From: Clostridium omnivorum
GTDB lineage: Bacteria; Bacillota; Clostridia; Clostridiales; Clostridiaceae
Length of the DNA stretch: 64,000 nucleotides
NCBI RefSeq assembly: GCF_026012015.1
Contig: NZ_BRXR01000001.1
Coordinates: 528,001-592,000 of the forward strand
Direction: 5' to 3'
A program made the translations under genes and the position numbers. Below, in pieces: positions 25,595 to 34,942 of this stretch. The notes below the pieces were generated by a model. That model was not told the origin of the DNA and did not search any database. It saw only the letters and a program-made list of their open reading frames with translations. Each line of letters starts with the position of its first letter. Position 1 is the first letter of the stretch.

Positions 25595-25613
25595 TTTATC
25601 ACAACCTCTCATT

Positions 25614-25679
25614 AAGTATAGTTTGCTTTACATTTAAAGTATAGTACGCTTTACACTAAATGTCAAGCACACTATACTT
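25614..25679 (-). promoter_or_regulatory. Promoter with three operator copies for the XRE operon
   Basis: On the minus strand a TTGACA box (25661-25666), a 17-base spacer and TATACT (25638-25643) form a near-consensus sigma-A promoter. Three copies of a 21-base site built on AATGTAAAGC then ACTATACTT occur at 25614-25634, 25637-25657 and, inverted, 25659-25679. They cover -35, -10 and the start region, as expected of repressor binding by the XRE protein. Confidence 0.85.
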
Positions 25680-25696
25680 TCTATTTCTAAAAAATA

Positions 25697-25728
25697 AGAT
25701 GTATGCTAATTTCAGTTAACATACATCT
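25697..25728 (-). terminator. Terminator of the germination operon
   Basis: AGATGTATG and CATACATCT arms (9 bp) with a 14-base loop, placed after the GerC stop codon and followed by T-rich sequence on the minus strand. Confidence 0.75.
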
Positions 25729-25749
25729 TTATCTATTTAACCTTAATAA

Positions 25750-26868
25750 TTATCGTATTACACCATGATTGCTTATATTAACATTAACTTTAACGTTAAA
25801 AACTACATCCTTATAAGCATTTTCCCAATTAATCTTTTCCCAATAGTTATTATGCTTAGCCCTTATAATATCACCTATTCCTATAGGATCACTACCTACT
25901 TCTTGTGTATACTTTAAAACTTTTTCACATAAGTCTTTTATTTCTGCTGAAATAACTCCCTCTACATATTGCTCAAAATCACTATCGTACATTTCATTCC
26001 ATTTAAATTCTGCAATAGCGGCATTTAAATTTAATGATATATTAACTACAGGTTTATTATCCAATATATTTACAGAAAGCTTACGCTTTACTTTATTAAT
26101 ACTTATAGCGCATCCTTTCTTATTATTCTCTTGTTCCTTCTCTGTGAGTCTTTTAGAAATAAAAATGGTACCTTTCATTTTTCCCATCATAGCTAATAAG
26201 AAAGGGGTTTCTTTTGTATCAATTTTTCCTACTAGTTTATCACCTGAAAACAATGCAGTTCCAGTAACTTCAACACCCTTTCCTTTATCGGTCTGAAGTT
26301 TTATTATTGGTATAATAGGGTCTATACCTGGTGAAAAATACTGTGTGCTAAATTGAAACATTCTTGTCTCAGGTACATAGGATGACTTAATGTTGCTCCT
26401 AATCAAATCATGGATATAAAATGCAGGGACAGGTTTATCTCCATATCCTTGCAAGACTTGAAACATTTCCTTAGGACTTCCCTCAGTTATTAAAACAAAT
26501 GCAGTTGGAGGATCAGTAGAGTCACGTTCAATTACTTCAAACAAGTTATTAATCCCTTTTTTCGCCAGAGAATCATCTATTAAAAATTGCTGTATTTTCC
26601 CTCCTTCAACCACCTTGGCTGATGTTTTTCTAGCTTTTTCTCTGAATTCTCTAAGCATGGCTCCATTTGAATAAATTAATTCAGTCCTCTCTTTCGCGGT
26701 CATATCAACTACAGGAAGAGTAAAGGATATTAACATATCATTGGTATTGTATGTTTCAAAACCTACCTGCAGTACAAACCCAGACTTTTCGTATATCTTT
26801 TGATCCCAGCAACCAGTTAAATTTATAGACATTATTATAATAAGCAAAAAAATTATTGTTTTTTTCAC
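25750..26868 (-). CDS. Spore germination receptor lipoprotein, GerC type
   Basis: The 372-residue lipoprotein is the C subunit of a Ger germinant receptor. The signal peptide ends in the lipobox NLTGC (lipid-modified cysteine at about 20), followed by WDQKIYEKSG, a hallmark of Ger(x)C proteins. Three-domain architecture with a late conserved segment is intact. It resides in the inner spore membrane with the A and B subunits and helps sense nutrient germinants. It is the last gene of the operon, one base after the GerB-type gene. Confidence 0.92.
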   Translation of the reverse strand: MKKTIIFLLIIIMSINLTGCWDQKIYEKSGFVLQVGFETYNTNDMLISFTLPVVDMTAKERTELIYSNGAMLREFREKARKTSAKVVEGGKIQQFLIDDSLAKKGINNLFEVIERDSTDPPTAFVLITEGSPKEMFQVLQGYGDKPVPAFYIHDLIRSNIKSSYVPETRMFQFSTQYFSPGIDPIIPIIKLQTDKGKGVEVTGTALFSGDKLVGKIDTKETPFLLAMMGKMKGTIFISKRLTEKEQENNKKGCAISINKVKRKLSVNILDNKPVVNISLNLNAAIAEFKWNEMYDSDFEQYVEGVISAEIKDLCEKVLKYTQEVGSDPIGIGDIIRAKHNNYWEKINWENAYKDVVFNVKVNVNISNHGVIR

Positions 26869-26869
26869 T

Positions 26870-27973
26870 CTATATTTTCACCTTCTTTCTGAAGATAGAT
26901 ATGAAAAAGGTGATAACAATAATAAATACTACTATCATTCCAATACTTCCTGAATATTCTGTGTAAGCATAAGTTGACTCAAAGTTTTTAGGTATTCTAC
27001 TTATTATTATTTCTACTACGACCACAATAAACAATAATGGATTTCTTTTTTTTACTTTAAACAGCATTGAAATACTATAATAAGATGAAAATAGATATGC
27101 ACGCACAGTGGAAGCCATAGTTGGAAACCAAAATAAAATGTATAGTGTATCCAACCTTTCAATAACAGGTACCTCTATTGCCTGCTCCATATTATAAACA
27201 GGAAATACAAGCATACTTAACTTTGTTTCTCCAAACACCATTATTGAAACAATTACTGATACAGCGTAATATATTGTTGTAAAAATTAAAGATATAACCA
27301 TATACTTAGGAGCATTTGCTTTATCTTTAATATTAGGATATATAAATGCTATTAATTCAAATCCAAGAAATGAATATGAACTCATTTTAATTCCTTGGAT
27401 TATTGGCATGAAGCCTGCCTTTCCAACTGGCAGCAAATAAGTATATCTTGTATATTTAAGAACTAACAATAAAGTTATAATTAAAATAAAATAAGAAAAA
27501 AGCAGCATAACAGCAAATCTGCAAATAACCTTTAATCCCTTTGAAATACCATATATTGTGGATAACAAAATTAGAAGAGTAATAACTATAGGCGGTGTAA
27601 GCTTAAGTATAATAATATTTACAGCTTCCTCAAAAACTCTCAAGGTTATGCCTGTTATAAATAATAAATATAATATAAAACCTAAGTTGAGGATAGCACC
27701 TAAAATTTTCCCATAAATAATATTATTTATTTCAAAAATTGACTTATTTGAGTAACCTTTTAATAAGTACGTAATAAATAAACCTTCAACTAGGCATATA
27801 CCACCTGCACCAATCACTGAAATCCAGCCATCATGACCTACCTTCTGAGCTAGAATAGAAGGTAAAGTTAAAATACCTATACCTATTTGCGCAGACACTA
27901 TGAAACCCATTAGCTGTACAGATGTAATTTCATGTCTAGGATTATTCACCTTCACCACTTCTCCTTTTTCCAA
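26870..27973 (-). CDS. Spore germination receptor permease subunit, GerB type
   Basis: The 367-residue membrane protein has about ten hydrophobic helices and belongs to the GerAB/amino-acid-permease family (APC superfamily). ITSVQLMGFIVSAQIGIGILTLP near the start is the typical first helix. It is the B subunit of the germinant receptor. Its 5' end overlaps the A gene by about 32 bases. Several GTG codons close to GGAG leave the exact start open; 27955 (GTG) is a reasonable alternative. Confidence 0.92.
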   Translation of the reverse strand: MEKGEVVKVNNPRHEITSVQLMGFIVSAQIGIGILTLPSILAQKVGHDGWISVIGAGGICLVEGLFITYLLKGYSNKSIFEINNIIYGKILGAILNLGFILYLLFITGITLRVFEEAVNIIILKLTPPIVITLLILLSTIYGISKGLKVICRFAVMLLFSYFILIITLLLVLKYTRYTYLLPVGKAGFMPIIQGIKMSSYSFLGFELIAFIYPNIKDKANAPKYMVISLIFTTIYYAVSVIVSIMVFGETKLSMLVFPVYNMEQAIEVPVIERLDTLYILFWFPTMASTVRAYLFSSYYSISMLFKVKKRNPLLFIVVVVEIIISRIPKNFESTYAYTEYSGSIGMIVVFIIVITFFISIFRKKVKI

Positions 27974-29444
27974 TAGGTTGTGCTGTATTAGGTCTTCTTT
28001 TCATAAACTTCAATGGAAATCTTATTATTGTATCCTTAATGTCTCTGATTTTTAATGGCATTATTGGTGCAAAATATGGCTGACCTAAAGATTCCAAGGA
28101 TAATAAATGCATTAAAAGCAAAGAAAAACAGGTAATCATTCCAACAATTCCAAATAGAGAAGCCATAAGTAAAATAAAGATTCTTAATACTGTTATTGCC
28201 ATGCCAAAATCATAGTTTGGAGTAACATAAGATGCAATGGCCATTATTCCAACTACAATGATAAATAAATTACTTACAATGCCTGCTGATACCGCTGCCT
28301 GACCAATTATAATACCTCCAACAACACCAATAGTAGCACCTATGTATGTAGGCAGCCTTATTGAAGCTTCCCGGAGCATTTGAACTGTAAATTCCATCAT
28401 AAGTGCTTCGGCTACAGGAGGAAATGCAACAGTTGCCCGTGATTTTCCCAATTGTACTAATATATCAGTTGGAATTAAATAATATTGAAAAGCTGTTATT
28501 GAAATATATAAGCCAGGTAATGTTAAGGTAGTTATCACACTAAGAAATCTGACAAATCTTATCATTGTACTTGGTATCCAATTACTGCTGTAATCATCAG
28601 AGGCATCAAAAAAGGAAAAAAAAGAAATAGGTGCTATTAGCGCATATGGGGTACCATCTAATAGAACTACAACTTTTCCCTCTAATAGAGCTGCTACAGA
28701 TTTATCTATCCTTTCAGTAGCTACATATTGAGGAAATACTGAGGGTTTTGAATCTGTTATTAGCTGTTCAATATAACCTATAGATAGCAATCCATCAATT
28801 TTTATATTATTAATTTTGTTATAAAGGTTGTTTACTATTTTGGGATTAGCTATTCCCTCAATATAAGCTATAGCTAAACTTTGATTTGTTACATTTCCTA
28901 AAACTATAGATTTATATTTAAATTTACTGCTTCTAATTTTGATTCTTAGTAGTGAAATATTTGTGTTTAATGACTCAATAAATCCATCATGAGAACCACG
29001 TACATTTTTTTCCCCTTCTGGCTCGCTTATGGCTCTTTTTTCTACGTTCATTAAATCACATACAACTGCAAAATTAACTTCATCAATTAAAAAAACTATT
29101 TTTCCTTCCAGCACCGAAGTTACAACGGAATCAATATCATAGCATAATGAATTGTTTAGTGTAGGAAGATATTCTACTATACTTATGTCTGATAATAAAG
29201 AATAGTCCATCATCATAAGTGGCCTTATAAAATCCCTCTGAAGCAAATCGGAATTCATAAATTCCTTAATAAATATAAAACATCCTTTTCTCATTTCTTT
29301 TAACGCCACTTGCTTTTGTATTATATCTGGACAATCAGTAAAATAAGAATTTAAAGCTTTTAAGTTGTTTTCTAATCTTAAATCCAAGCTAATGCCTTTC
29401 TTCAAATGTGCGTCACATCCCTTTACAGCATATATGTTTTTCAA
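27942..29444 (-). CDS. Spore germination receptor subunit, GerA type
   Basis: The 500-residue A subunit has a soluble N-terminal domain (about 1-275) and a C-terminal membrane domain with about five helices. FYLRP-like and SYVTPNYDFGMAI segments and PPVAEALMMEFTVQMLREASIRLP (about 340-363) are typical. In Clostridium and Bacillus it forms part of the nutrient-germinant channel/receptor. The start is a TTG with a weak ribosome site; a second TTG at codon 14 lies behind AAAGGGATG and cannot be excluded. It begins the gerA-B-C type operon. Confidence 0.92.
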   Translation of the reverse strand: MKNIYAVKGCDAHLKKGISLDLRLENNLKALNSYFTDCPDIIQKQVALKEMRKGCFIFIKEFMNSDLLQRDFIRPLMMMDYSLLSDISIVEYLPTLNNSLCYDIDSVVTSVLEGKIVFLIDEVNFAVVCDLMNVEKRAISEPEGEKNVRGSHDGFIESLNTNISLLRIKIRSSKFKYKSIVLGNVTNQSLAIAYIEGIANPKIVNNLYNKINNIKIDGLLSIGYIEQLITDSKPSVFPQYVATERIDKSVAALLEGKVVVLLDGTPYALIAPISFFSFFDASDDYSSNWIPSTMIRFVRFLSVITTLTLPGLYISITAFQYYLIPTDILVQLGKSRATVAFPPVAEALMMEFTVQMLREASIRLPTYIGATIGVVGGIIIGQAAVSAGIVSNLFIIVVGIMAIASYVTPNYDFGMAITVLRIFILLMASLFGIVGMITCFSLLLMHLLSLESLGQPYFAPIMPLKIRDIKDTIIRFPLKFMKRRPNTAQPIGKRRSGEGE

Positions 29445-29496
29445 TGTAAATATTTTGACCTGTGATTATTATAGTCAAGTCAATGTTTAATTATGT

Positions 29497-29535
29497 AAAT
29501 AAAAGCTGGGCATGCAATTTTACCGGGACTATTTA
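29497..29535. repeat. CCGGG-stem hairpin repeat, copy 1 of 3
   Basis: The minus strand reads AGTCCCGGTAAAATTGC then ATGCCCAGC then a T-rich run. This nearly matches elements at 34830-34868 and 34880-34914, with stems built on CCGGG and CCCGG around TAAAATTGC. It sits 50 bases upstream of the GerA start and 50 bases after the methyltransferase end. Confidence 0.6.
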
Positions 29536-29544
29536 ATAAAAAAA

Positions 29545-29570
29545 GCGAATAGACATTTAATTCTATCCGC
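29545..29570 (-). terminator. Terminator of the methyltransferase gene
   Basis: GCGGATAGA and TCTATTCGC arms with an 8-base loop, followed by TTTTTTTATT on the minus strand. Confidence 0.8.
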
Positions 29571-29590
29571 AAACTTGTATTCCATTAAAA

Positions 29591-30325
29591 TTAACTTTTT
29601 CTGCATATAAACATTACTTCAGTTGCACCAAAAATTCCTATATTGTATAGTTTATTTCTCAGCTTTTCCAAAGTATCTAAATATCCTAGTCGCTGTTTTA
29701 AATCACTTATTTTATTTATTTTTGCTTCCAAGGCCTTAAAACATTGATCTAGAATTTCCTTTTCTTCTTCTAGGTTTTCACTGTTTTCTTGTTCTTCATG
29801 AGTATTATACTGAAACATATCAACTTTTTCTAGGTTGAGATTCCCTACTAGTTTGACTAGTTCCTGTAAGGTAAAGGTCTTATTATGACATCTTCCAAAT
29901 AAAGTATCTAGTTCACCTTGAAGATGGTGAACTGCAACATGTGAAAGCTGCTTCTCAGATTGATTATCTGATATCATTTCATTAATTATAATAATTCCGT
30001 TTTGCTTCACCACCCTTTTAATTTCATGTAGTACTTTTTCTTTATTAGGTAGATGATGAAGAGTGTTAGAAATAGAAATTACATCCACACTGTTATCTTC
30101 AAATTCTATATTCTCGCCAGACATACGCATAAATTCAATTCTGTTATCTCTATTTTTTTCTATAGCCTTATCTACAGTTCCCTGCTCTGTATCTATTCCA
30201 ATTATACTACTATATCCAGGTAAACTTTCTTTCAGTACTTCAATAAAATCTCCGAGGCCTGTACCAACATCTAAAACCTTTAAATTCTTAGATTCTCCGC
30301 TTAATATATTTTTTAATTTATCCAT
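29591..30325 (-). CDS. Class I SAM-dependent methyltransferase
   Basis: The 244-residue protein carries motif I VLDVGTGLGDFIEVL (about 18-32), an acidic SAM-ribose ligand in IIGIDTEQGTV and motif III VISISNTLHHLPNKEK (about 79-94), typical of UbiE/MenG-like and other small-molecule methyltransferases. The C-terminal tail is a long charged helix (about 165-225), which is unusual for the simplest members. The substrate is unknown. It follows the GNAT gene by 37 bases and probably shares its transcript. Confidence 0.87.
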   Translation of the reverse strand: MDKLKNILSGESKNLKVLDVGTGLGDFIEVLKESLPGYSSIIGIDTEQGTVDKAIEKNRDNRIEFMRMSGENIEFEDNSVDVISISNTLHHLPNKEKVLHEIKRVVKQNGIIIINEMISDNQSEKQLSHVAVHHLQGELDTLFGRCHNKTFTLQELVKLVGNLNLEKVDMFQYNTHEEQENSENLEEEKEILDQCFKALEAKINKISDLKQRLGYLDTLEKLRNKLYNIGIFGATEVMFICRKS

Positions 30326-30362
30326 GCTTTCCCCTCTTAAAATATAATCTTTATATACCTTT

Positions 30363-30908
30363 TTACTCTATTACATCCTCGACTTTTATTCTCCATATCA
30401 TGTGGTCAGAACCTTCTGCCCAGTAATCTTTTAAATGGTACTCTGGCTTCCCAAACTTTTTAGTCCATATCTTTTGTGCACTTTTATAACCACTATCAAA
30501 GCAAAACTCTTTTATTCCGTTTTTTTTCATTTCAATGAATATAAGATTAAGCATCCTACTTCCGATACCTTGCTTTTGATAGTCAGGGTGCACAAACACA
30601 GTTCCTATTTCAGGGATATCCTTTAACTCTCCATTTGTACATGAATGGATTAAATCATTTGAAGGCCCATACTCAATTGATCCAACTATCTTATCGCCTT
30701 CTTTAGCGATTAGAAAAAATCTATTCTTCCCATTACTTTCTATATCTTGATTTAAGCATCTTCTCTTATCCTTAAATTCTTCTAGCATTGTATCAACTAA
30801 ATCTAAAATATCATTTTTTCTAAATGTATCTCTAAGTACAATTTGGAAAAAATCATTAATTAATTCAGTATCCTCAATTCTAGGTCTGCTAATTTCTATA
30901 TTAGTCAT
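30363..30908 (-). CDS. GNAT family N-acetyltransferase
   Basis: The 181-residue protein shows GNAT motif A: IGTVFVHPDYQKQGIGSRML (about 101-120, with QKQGIG as the CoA loop), preceded by KIVGSIEYGPS. The C-terminal region ends WAEGSDHMIWRI. The substrate is unknown. It is probably co-transcribed with the methyltransferase downstream. GGGG precedes the ATG at a short distance. Confidence 0.86.
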   Translation of the reverse strand: MTNIEISRPRIEDTELINDFFQIVLRDTFRKNDILDLVDTMLEEFKDKRRCLNQDIESNGKNRFFLIAKEGDKIVGSIEYGPSNDLIHSCTNGELKDIPEIGTVFVHPDYQKQGIGSRMLNLIFIEMKKNGIKEFCFDSGYKSAQKIWTKKFGKPEYHLKDYWAEGSDHMIWRIKVEDVIE

Positions 30909-30938
30909 ATAATATAACCCCTTACTATTAGATTGCCA

Positions 30939-31562
30939 TTAAGAATTTTTCATAACAATATTTTCAATATCATTTGCTACGTCTTCACAGCTGTCACAAC
31001 ACTTTTCTAATAGATGGTATATTTCTTTATAAACCATTAAATCTATTGGATCTTTTGTATTTTTGAAAAGACTTCGCATACTGCTTATATAAAGCTGGTC
31101 TCCATCTTCCTCTAAACGGTTCACTTCTATGATTGCATCATGAAGAGTTTTTGACTTTTTAAAATTCTCAAATTCCTTTAATGCTGAATTTAACGAATTA
31201 CAGCATTTTATAATCAATTCAGTAAATTTAAATATCTCTGGTCTAATAGCTTGTACATCATACATCTCTATAACTATTAAAACATCTTCTATTGAATCTA
31301 TTACAGTATCTATATTATCAGCTAGGCTTATTATATCTTCTCTTTCTATTGGAGGTAAGAATTCTTTCACCAATCTATTCATTATTTCATGTCTTTCATC
31401 ATCGGCAGAATGTTCAATTGAATGCATTTCTTTTACTTTTGCTTCTATAGTATCTACATTAAAATCTTTTAATGTAGAATTCAAAAATTCAGCAGCTTTT
31501 ACTGAAAAATTTGATAACTCAACGAATGCCTTAAAATAACTAAAATCTTTATTATTCTTCAT
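30939..31562 (-). CDS. DUF47 PhoU-like phosphate-transport regulator
   Basis: The 207-residue protein is an all-helical PhoU-like domain (DUF47, TIGR00153). Conserved acidic/histidine segments such as MHSIEHSADDERHEIMNRL and PPIEREDIISLADNIDTVID are easily seen (about 46-93). In many bacteria such proteins are encoded next to a Pit phosphate transporter and modulate it. Here the gene follows the Pit gene by 21 bases, so they form a two-gene operon. Confidence 0.93.
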   Translation of the reverse strand: MKNNKDFSYFKAFVELSNFSVKAAEFLNSTLKDFNVDTIEAKVKEMHSIEHSADDERHEIMNRLVKEFLPPIEREDIISLADNIDTVIDSIEDVLIVIEMYDVQAIRPEIFKFTELIIKCCNSLNSALKEFENFKKSKTLHDAIIEVNRLEEDGDQLYISSMRSLFKNTKDPIDLMVYKEIYHLLEKCCDSCEDVANDIENIVMKNS

Positions 31563-31583
31563 TTTTAATTTTCCTTTCCCTCA

Positions 31584-32645
31584 TTAGAATACTTTAACAA
31601 ATAAGTAGGCCATTAAAAATCCAACAATACCACACCCTGGGAATGTTAATACCCAAGCTAAAACCATTTCTTTTACTATACCCCAATTAACAGCAGAAAG
31701 TCTTTTTGAAGCTCCAACCCCCATAATTGCAGTTGTTTTAGTATGTGTAGTACTTACAGGAATTCCGAATATAGAAGAAACTAATAAACAAAATGCCCCA
31801 GCTAAATCTGCTGAAAACCCTTGATAGGTTTCTAGTTTAACCATATCCATTCCTACTGTTTTAATAATACGGTAACCTCCAATAGAAGTACCAAATGCCA
31901 TCACTAAGGAACAAAGCACCATAAGCCATATTGGAATTGTAAAATTAGTTACGTTAGTTTGTCCATTTGCAAGGAAAATTCCAAGCATAAATACACCCAT
32001 AAACTTTTGTCCATCTTGTGCTCCATGCATAAAGGCCATTGCTGCACCACCAGCAACTTGAGCATACTGAAAGAAGGGTCTGCTCTTCCTCTTATCTATA
32101 CGTTTAAAGATAACCTGTATTATACGAACTACAATAAATCCAAAACATAGACCCATAATAGTTGACATAAGCAGTCCATAAATTACTTTTATCCATTCAT
32201 GTCCATTGATTCCTGAAATACCTCCTTGTAATGCTATTGCAGCTCCAGAAATTCCTGCAATCAATGCATGGCTCTCGCTGGTAGGAATACCAAACCACCA
32301 AGCTGCTGTAGCCCACAGCACTATACCAAACAAAGCAGCACACAGAGCAATTATTGGGTCTTTAGAATTCCCCCCAAAATCGACCATATTAAATATGGTT
32401 TGTGCAACTGTTGCATTTAGCATAGTCATAACCAATACCCCAAGGAAATTAAAAATAGTAGCCATTATTATGGCTTTTTTAGCACTAATAGCTCTTGTAG
32501 AAACACAAGTTGCAATTGCATTAGGAGCATCAGTCCAGCCATTAACTAATATAACACCCATGGTTAGTATTACTGTTATTAGTAATGCGGGGTTTGTAAT
32601 TAGCTGATGTAAAAAACTATTTAAAGTAATGCTCATTTTAACCAT
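31584..32645 (-). CDS. Pit-family inorganic phosphate transporter
   Basis: The 353-residue membrane protein has about ten helices and the PHO4/Pit signature repeated in both halves: GWTDAPNAIATCVSTRAIS (about 36-54) and ISTTHTKTTAIMGVGASK near the C-terminus, with FMHGAQDGQK in the middle. Such carriers take up phosphate, often as a metal-phosphate complex, with protons. The gene precedes its DUF47 partner. ATG at 32636 may be used instead of 32645; no strong ribosome site decides. Confidence 0.93.
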   Translation of the reverse strand: MVKMSITLNSFLHQLITNPALLITVILTMGVILVNGWTDAPNAIATCVSTRAISAKKAIIMATIFNFLGVLVMTMLNATVAQTIFNMVDFGGNSKDPIIALCAALFGIVLWATAAWWFGIPTSESHALIAGISGAAIALQGGISGINGHEWIKVIYGLLMSTIMGLCFGFIVVRIIQVIFKRIDKRKSRPFFQYAQVAGGAAMAFMHGAQDGQKFMGVFMLGIFLANGQTNVTNFTIPIWLMVLCSLVMAFGTSIGGYRIIKTVGMDMVKLETYQGFSADLAGAFCLLVSSIFGIPVSTTHTKTTAIMGVGASKRLSAVNWGIVKEMVLAWVLTFPGCGIVGFLMAYLFVKVF

Positions 32646-32792
32646 CCACTTTCTTACTATTTTGTTATTAAAAACAGTCCTAAGAAAATCTTAACACTAG
32701 CTTTACATAATATCAATTATCTTAATATTTTTTAACTTATACTTAACATTACATCTTTTACTATGCCTACTACATTCACTATGCAAATTCCA

Positions 32793-34679
32793 TTAATATA
32801 TGTTCATCCATTGTTCCATTACTTCATCTAGTTTTGATTGGATACTTTGTTTTTCTTCGAAACACTTTTGAATAAGTATATAGTCCGTGCCCTGTGAGTT
32901 CATTTTTAAATCTAGCTTTGCTATTTCTTCCTCAAATTCTGCTATCTGTTCCTCTAGCTTTAATCTAAGCTTTTCCTTTTTCTTTTCTTCATCCTCAACT
33001 TTAATTCTATGAGGCTTTTCTTTTTTTGCTTTATTCTTTTGAACTTCGCTTTCTTTTAATGAAGCCAGTTTCTTCTCACGGTAATATTCATAATTACCAA
33101 GATATTTCACCAAGTTTTTATTTTCTAAGCAGACTATATAGCTGCATAGTCTATTAATAAAATATCTATCGTGAGAAATAAATAGTATTGTTCCCTCAAA
33201 ATCTAGAAGAGTTTCTTCTAAGGTTTCTATAGAATCAATATCTAAATGATTTGTTGGCTCATCTAAAATTAATAAGTTTACATCCTCAAATAGTAATTTG
33301 CTTAGCTTTAAGCGGCTTTTCTCTCCTCCAGATAGAGATTTTACCTTCTTAAATACACTCTCACTAAAAAATAGATATTTAGCTAGGTATTCCCTCGCCT
33401 TTCCTTCAGATATAGTTATTCCATCTCTAAAACACTCCAGCACTGTTGCTTCTTCATTCTCAAAGGTAATCTGTTGAGGAAGATAGGCTGCTCTCACATT
33501 TGCTCCAAACAGTGCCTCTCCTGTATCAGCACTTTCCTCGCCTAAAAGAATTTTAAGCAATGTAGATTTACCACTTCCATTGGCTCCAATTAAGGCAGCT
33601 CTCTCTCCATACCTTATAAGCAATTCTCCATTTTTAATTAAACATTTTTTATCAAAAGACTTTACTAAGTTTATTATTTTAACAGCTTCTTCACCGGAAC
33701 GCTGAGTTTGATTTACGGTTAGTTTCATGTTTTGCTTTTCCAGCATAGGCTTATCTATCTTCTCCATCTTGTCTAATCTCTTCTGCATACTAGCAGCTCT
33801 TCTAAAAAATTTATTATTATCCGCTCTTATGGCCCAGTCTCTCAAATCTTTGATTGCTTTTTCCATTGCTTTTATTTTCTTTTGTTGATCTTGAAAGGCT
33901 TCAAATTGAAGCATAAGATTTTGATCCTTAGTTTTAACAAAAGAGCTGTAGTTGCCTATATAAGTCTCACTTTCCATATCTTCAACTTCTACTATTTTTG
34001 TAACTACTCTATCTAAAAAATACCTGTCATGTGATACTACAAGTACCATTCCATTGTACTGCTTCAAATATTCCTCTAACCATTCCACTGCATCCACATC
34101 TAAATGGTTTGTTGGTTCGTCTAATATAAGCAGCCCTGGGCTTTCCAGCAGCATCCTTCCAAGCACAACTGAGGTTTTTTCTCCACCGCTAAGTATATTA
34201 AAATGCTGGTTTATTAAAGCTTCACTGAATTTAAGCCCGATACACACCTTACTAAGTTTTTCTTCTCTATCATAGCCTCCCATAATTTCATAGTGCTGCT
34301 GTAGCTCGCTATATTGCTTTAGTGCTCTATCTAGCTCATTTGCTGTTAGACTTTTCATTATTAATTCCAAGTCTTTCATCTGCTTTTCAATTACTTTTAC
34401 CTTTTCAAAAGCAGAATTCAATACATCATTTACAGTGTAACTGTCAGGATAGCTTGGTATCTGTGCTAGATAACCTACAACACAACCTTTTTTTATCATA
34501 ACACTTCCACTGTCCGGCTTTTCAATACCTGCTATGAGCTTTAAAATTGTGCTTTTCCCACTGCCATTTCTACCTACAAGCCCAACCTTTTCAGAGGTTT
34601 GAACCTCAAAAGTAATGTTTTTTAATACCTGCGTAGCACCAAAATATTTTGCTACTCCATTTAACGCTAATTCTATCAT
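32793..34679 (-). CDS. ABC-F family ATPase (ribosome-associated)
   Basis: The 628-residue protein has two tandem ATP-binding cassettes without membrane helices. The first has Walker A GRNGSGKST (about 37-45), signature LSGGEKTS and Walker B LLILDEPTNHLD. The second has GANGSGKST, LSGGEKSR and LLILDEPTNHLD, with a central ABC_tran_Xtn linker and a C-terminal lysine/glutamate-rich coiled coil (about 545-628). ABC-F proteins bind the ribosomal E site and act as translation factors, and some protect from antibiotics. Which class applies here is unknown. AGGGAGG precedes the ATG. Confidence 0.9.
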   Translation of the reverse strand: MIELALNGVAKYFGATQVLKNITFEVQTSEKVGLVGRNGSGKSTILKLIAGIEKPDSGSVMIKKGCVVGYLAQIPSYPDSYTVNDVLNSAFEKVKVIEKQMKDLELIMKSLTANELDRALKQYSELQQHYEIMGGYDREEKLSKVCIGLKFSEALINQHFNILSGGEKTSVVLGRMLLESPGLLILDEPTNHLDVDAVEWLEEYLKQYNGMVLVVSHDRYFLDRVVTKIVEVEDMESETYIGNYSSFVKTKDQNLMLQFEAFQDQQKKIKAMEKAIKDLRDWAIRADNNKFFRRAASMQKRLDKMEKIDKPMLEKQNMKLTVNQTQRSGEEAVKIINLVKSFDKKCLIKNGELLIRYGERAALIGANGSGKSTLLKILLGEESADTGEALFGANVRAAYLPQQITFENEEATVLECFRDGITISEGKAREYLAKYLFFSESVFKKVKSLSGGEKSRLKLSKLLFEDVNLLILDEPTNHLDIDSIETLEETLLDFEGTILFISHDRYFINRLCSYIVCLENKNLVKYLGNYEYYREKKLASLKESEVQKNKAKKEKPHRIKVEDEEKKKEKLRLKLEEQIAEFEEEIAKLDLKMNSQGTDYILIQKCFEEKQSIQSKLDEVMEQWMNIY

Positions 34680-34829
34680 TTTATGTATCCTCCCTTGAAT
34701 AAGGGTAAGGTATGCTGCCCGAATTGTTATTATGTAGCTACATATATTTTTTAATGCAAATTAGAATTTATCTAAAGTTAACAAAGCTTTGTACAAATTG
34801 TATTAAGATAAATAACTATTAATTTTGCT

Positions 34830-34868
34830 AAATAAAAACCGGGCAAGCAATTTTACCCGGACTATTTC
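34830..34868 (-). repeat. CCGGG-stem hairpin repeat, copy 2 of 3 (terminator-like)
   Basis: A stem of CCGGG(T) with CCCGG surrounding TAAAATTGCTTG, followed by TTTTTATTT on the minus strand. It matches copy 1 at 29497-29535 nearly base for base over 35 positions and is close to copy 3, which lies 12 bases upstream in transcript order. Confidence 0.7.
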
Positions 34869-34879
34869 TAAGAAAATAT

Positions 34880-34914
34880 AAAAAATCCAGGCAAGCCACC
34901 TCACCCGGATTATA
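34880..34914 (-). repeat. CCGGG-stem hairpin repeat, copy 3 of 3 (terminator-like)
   Basis: CCGGGTGAGGTGGCTTGCCTGG then ATTTTTTAT on the minus strand, a diverged copy of the adjacent element. With copy 2 it forms two successive terminator-like hairpins after the small gene at 34943-35068. Confidence 0.6.
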
Positions 34915-34942
34915 TTTTTAATTAAATCTGGTTAAAGATGAT

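Noticed and set aside
32206-32607. Plus-strand open frame of 133 codons
   Set aside because: It is antisense to the Pit transporter and arises from the codon bias of the membrane protein.
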